Shown: positions 5,929 to 8,685 of the stretch, one piece after another
Numbering within the stretch: position 1 is the stretch's first letter
How the letters are laid out: each line of letters begins with the position of its first letter
DNA from: Saprospirales bacterium
GTDB lineage: Bacteria; Bacteroidota; Bacteroidia; Chitinophagales; Saprospiraceae
Direction: 5' to 3'
NCBI GenBank assembly: GCA_024642645.1
Contig: JAHEAS010000109.1
Location: forward strand, 1-8,685
DNA length: 8,685 nt
Notes under the pieces: generated by a model
The model's input: the letters and a program-made list of their open reading frames with translations, nothing else
Told to the model about the DNA's origin: nothing
Databases searched by the model: none
Program-made: the position numbers and the translations under genes

Positions 5929-6663
5929 TCAATTGGCATCCACCACTTCGCCTGACCCCGAAATATGCGAGTTGATGGTCGGGTAGCCTTTGAAATAAAC
6001 ATTGCCGCTGCCGCTGATGCTCACATCTAGCACCTCCAGCACGTGTACCGAGGCATTACCGCTTCCGCTGATACTTATGTCTGCTTTTTCTACTGGCATA
6101 TTGAACGCATGTAGGTCACCGCTGCCACTGATGTCAAAGTTGAAGCGTTCGGCCTCACCCTCCAATTCTACTCTACCGCTCCCACTGATTTTACCGTCCA
6201 CTTCTTCAGTGTGCAGCCCAAGGCACAGCAAACCACTGCCGCTCACCCGCAACACGATGTCTTGAACCGTAAAGAAATTATCACCCCGGATTTCGCCTGA
6301 GCCAGCCACTGAAAGATACTTGATATCTGGCATGGTGATGTAGATTTCAAGGTCGTAGTTCCGCATACAATGGTCGAACTCAATAGTCCAGGTACCGTCA
6401 TGCACGTCTCGTTCCAGTTCATCAATGACGTTTTGCTCTCCCTTGGCGACCACTTCGAATATATCACCCTGGGTGATATGGACTTTTGCATCGATGTTAA
6501 GTTTTACACCCGTAAAACCGGAAACGTCGATTACCCGCTCCACTTCCGGGCCTTCACCTTTGTCGCAGTTCCAAAACGAACCGTCGTCATCAATATGACA
6601 GGATGGTGTTGTTACCACAATGCTACCCAAAAGGAGCATCCAATAAAAAACTGATTTTTTCAT
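5929..6663 (-). CDS. DUF2807 (head GIN domain) lipoprotein with SGSG repeats
   Basis: This 244-residue protein matches the DUF2807 family of Bacteroidota envelope proteins, whose biochemical role is unknown. An N-terminal signal (MKKSVFYWMLLLGSIVV) leads to TTPSC, so Cys22 is the likely lipidated residue. HIDDD follows at once, resembling the acidic lipoprotein export signal that sends some Bacteroidota lipoproteins to the cell surface. From residue 43, VIDVSGFTGVKLNIDAKVHITQG is the typical family opening. AGSG (120-123) is followed by SGSG at 141, 160, 179, 199, 217 and 235, spaced 18-21 residues apart, which suggests rungs of a right-handed beta solenoid. It lies 119 bases downstream of the TonB-dependent receptor without a visible terminator between, so co-transcription is possible. 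Its own terminator follows at 5842-5871. Confidence 0.92.
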   Translation of the reverse strand: MKKSVFYWMLLLGSIVVTTPSCHIDDDGSFWNCDKGEGPEVERVIDVSGFTGVKLNIDAKVHITQGDIFEVVAKGEQNVIDELERDVHDGTWTIEFDHCMRNYDLEIYITMPDIKYLSVAGSGEIRGDNFFTVQDIVLRVSGSGLLCLGLHTEEVDGKISGSGRVELEGEAERFNFDISGSGDLHAFNMPVEKADISISGSGNASVHVLEVLDVSISGSGNVYFKGYPTINSHISGSGEVVDAN

Positions 6664-6782
6664 GGCTTAAGATTTTAGTTAGGACAATTGCTTATTTAAA
6701 GTCGGTTTTGTCGTAAGTGAATGATATTCAGTTGGTTAAGATTTGATTTTTGTCACTTTCTATGCACAGGAGCGCCTAGCAC

Positions 6783-8685
6783 TCAAAACTCCACCCGGTA
6801 ATTGAACACTGGGAAGAACCCCGTCTGAGTATAAGTCTCGATTTGCTTCGTCCCGTTGTCGTAATACTGGAGGTACGTGTTTAGCCGCCCTGTCACGTTC
6901 TGTATGTCGAGGAGTATGGTGTGCGTCATGCGTTGCTTGTTGATTTTGTAGCTCAAACCCACGTCGAAGCGCCAGTAGTCGCCTGCCTTGACTCCGAAGG
7001 GTTGGTCTTCCAACAGCACCTGCTCGCCCTTTTCGATAGAGGCGGCTAGGTCAATCGGCGTGTAGCGACTACCACCGGCCAGCAGCGCTTTGCCGTTGAT
7101 GCCGATGATGTTCCGTTTGTTTTTACCTACCTTGAACTCCTTGCCACCGAGTGCATGCAGTGTGTAGCGCCCATCGAAGCGGGTTGGATACTCGATGCCG
7201 TTCACGGGCGTGTACAGCGAGCGGTACACCGAACCGGTAAGCATGAAATAGTAATTTTTCGTAAAAAATTTCTCAAGTGTCAGGTCCACTCCGTAGTTGC
7301 GGCCCTTGCCTTCGTTCCCAGTTTGTTCCGCAGAAATCAACTCCCAGATGTCGGCGTAATTAACGAAGGAATTGGTGCTGCCAGGCACAGTCTCCACTGG
7401 TACATCGAAGAGGTATTGGTAGTACACCTCCGCCTTCAATCTCATGTCGGTACCAAGGCGCTGGTCGTAGCCGAGCACAGCGTGCATGGCCTTGGTCAAT
7501 GCCAAGTCAGCGTTGCCGTGGCGGTCGGTTCCGTCTATCAATTTTCCATCCAGCACATAGGCAGCTAGGTGCTCCCGCTTGCTATGCAGGCCCACGGCTG
7601 CGCTCAACGACTGGCGGTTGTTCATTTTGAAATCCATTGCGACCCTCGGCTCAATGGTCATTTTTTGATTCAGCAAAAACATGGAGTAGTGCAAGCCCGT
7701 GTTCAGCGTCCAACGCTCATCGAAGCGGTGTTTCCATTGGCCAAATGCCTGCAAAAAACCACCCTCGCCGTGGTTGTCGAACAGCCGGATGAGCTTGTCG
7801 CCCTTGTCTTCGTCAAAATTGTCATCGTCGTCATACACGAAAGTGAACTTCGAGTAACTGTAAATCCCGCCCGCCCGCAGCGTGTTCCGGGCATCGAACT
7901 TGCGGTTGTAAGTCGAACTGATACGGTAGGTGTAATTCCGAACGTCGTATCGAGAGTCCTTGTGCTTTTCGTAATTTTTTGCGGTGTCAAGCCAGTATCC
8001 ATCGCCTTGGTCGGTCTCCCGGCTCACCACGGCCACGGTGCGGAGGTAGCTATTGTTCGAGAGCAGGTAGCGGTGCGACAGGCCGACAGTTGCGGTTGAG
8101 GCTGTCTCCTTGAACCCCCATTCGCCGTAATCGCCTTCCCAAATGGTACTGTCTTTTTTCGGGTAAAACTGGGTACCGTTTTGCCCTGCCAAACCGAAGA
8201 GCGCAAATGTGCCTGCCCGCTCGGTCGGCAGGTTGAATTTGAAGGAAATGTCCGAGTACTTCGGTGTCACATCCCCAGCGATATTGATGCCAGCGGCACT
8301 CAGCATCCCCAGCGTTGCGTAGCGATAATTAACTAAATACGAGCCTTTTCCGCCTTGCCTGAACGGCCCTTCCAAAGCGCCTTCCAAGCCAAGCGCCCCG
8401 AACATGAGTGCATATTCCCGTTTCTCATTATTCCCATTTCGCATATTGAGGTCGAAGACGCCAGAGAGTGCATTACCGAACTCGGAAGGGAACGCCCCTG
8501 TATAAAAATCAGAATTGGACAGCGTGCTGCTGCTCAACATGCTGATACCGCCGCCGCTACCACCAATCGAGCCGAAGTGGTTCGGGTTTGGGATTTCGAC
8601 ACCCTCTAGGCGCCAGAGGATACCACTCGGCGAGTTGCCCCGCACCACAATTTCGTTGCTCAGGTCGTCGGAGGAGCCGACGGCC
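6783..8685 (-). CDS. TonB-dependent outer-membrane receptor, N-terminus beyond window edge
   Basis: The frame is open to base 8685 and gives 633 visible residues plus a stop at 6783-6785. It is an outer-membrane beta-barrel of the TonB-dependent receptor family, which imports a bound ligand using energy passed on by TonB. The visible part begins inside the plug: SNEIVVRGNSPSG, then LEGVEIPNPNHFG, an SGGG turn, and DFYTGAFPSEFGNALSGVFDL, all typical of Bacteroidota receptors with an N-terminal carboxypeptidase-like domain. The remainder is rich in alternating aromatic and polar strands. It ends in FFPVFNYRVEF, with the terminal Phe expected for BAM-dependent assembly. One loop is very acidic (VYDDDDNFDEDKGD). 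The signal peptide, carboxypeptidase-like domain, TonB box and first part of the plug must lie to the right. An internal GTG at 8648 is not a real start. The ligand cannot be inferred; there is no SusD partner downstream. Confidence 0.93.
   Translation of the reverse strand, partial: AVGSSDDLSNEIVVRGNSPSGILWRLEGVEIPNPNHFGSIGGSGGGISMLSSSTLSNSDFYTGAFPSEFGNALSGVFDLNMRNGNNEKREYALMFGALGLEGALEGPFRQGGKGSYLVNYRYATLGMLSAAGINIAGDVTPKYSDISFKFNLPTERAGTFALFGLAGQNGTQFYPKKDSTIWEGDYGEWGFKETASTATVGLSHRYLLSNNSYLRTVAVVSRETDQGDGYWLDTAKNYEKHKDSRYDVRNYTYRISSTYNRKFDARNTLRAGGIYSYSKFTFVYDDDDNFDEDKGDKLIRLFDNHGEGGFLQAFGQWKHRFDERWTLNTGLHYSMFLLNQKMTIEPRVAMDFKMNNRQSLSAAVGLHSKREHLAAYVLDGKLIDGTDRHGNADLALTKAMHAVLGYDQRLGTDMRLKAEVYYQYLFDVPVETVPGSTNSFVNYADIWELISAEQTGNEGKGRNYGVDLTLEKFFTKNYYFMLTGSVYRSLYTPVNGIEYPTRFDGRYTLHALGGKEFKVGKNKRNIIGINGKALLAGGSRYTPIDLAASIEKGEQVLLEDQPFGVKAGDYWRFDVGLSYKINKQRMTHTILLDIQNVTGRLNTYLQYYDNGTKQIETYTQTGFFPVFNYRVEF

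Noticed and set aside
6667..6744. Direct repeat TTAAGATTT (6667-6675 and 6736-6744) and a small palindrome TGAAT-GAT-ATTCA (6718-6730) upstream of the DUF2807 gene
   Set aside because: They are short and AT-rich, and could easily arise by chance; there is no matching promoter box to link them to.
1..8685. A new multi-gene defence, mobile or biosynthetic system
   Set aside because: The genes belong to unrelated housekeeping and envelope families, are mostly separated by terminators or large gaps, and show no integrase, transposase, toxin, nuclease or CRISPR signature.

Overview
The window looks like part of a Bacteroidota chromosome, probably from the Saprospiria or a relative; that finer placement is inference only. 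The signs are a TonB-dependent receptor with Bacteroidota-style plug and C-terminal sequences, a DUF2807 lipoprotein with SGSG repeats, -7 boxes of the TAnnTTTG type instead of E. coli promoters, and weak or absent Shine-Dalgarno sequences. There are seven protein genes and no tRNA, rRNA, CRISPR array, transposon or phage gene.

Layout from left to right: a 3'-truncated ATP-grasp ligase (minus, runs off the left edge); an intrinsic terminator; an exported coiled-coil protein of unknown function (minus); a divergent 89-base gap; an ArnT/PMT-type membrane glycosyltransferase (plus); a hairpin-forming repeat that overlaps its stop codon; a LOG/TIGR00730 family phosphoribohydrolase (minus, convergent with the glycosyltransferase); an intrinsic terminator; an NtrC-type sigma-54 response regulator without a DNA-binding domain (minus); a 381-base gap with a candidate promoter and a terminator; a DUF2807 lipoprotein (minus); and a TonB-dependent receptor whose N-terminal part lies beyond the right edge (minus).

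The genes do not form an obvious pathway. Six of seven are on the minus strand, but they are separated by gaps of 119 to 381 bases, and three of those gaps contain a clear minus-strand terminator. Most genes are therefore probably transcribed alone. The one neighbouring minus-strand pair without a visible terminator is the TonB receptor and the DUF2807 lipoprotein (119-base gap). Envelope functions are common here: receptor, lipoprotein, glycosyltransferase and exported coiled-coil protein.

I find no convincing new multi-gene system. The points most worth a second look are the HTH-less sigma-54 activator with a GSFTSA loop, the repeat that supplies the last residues of the glycosyltransferase, and the uncharacterised exported coiled-coil protein.
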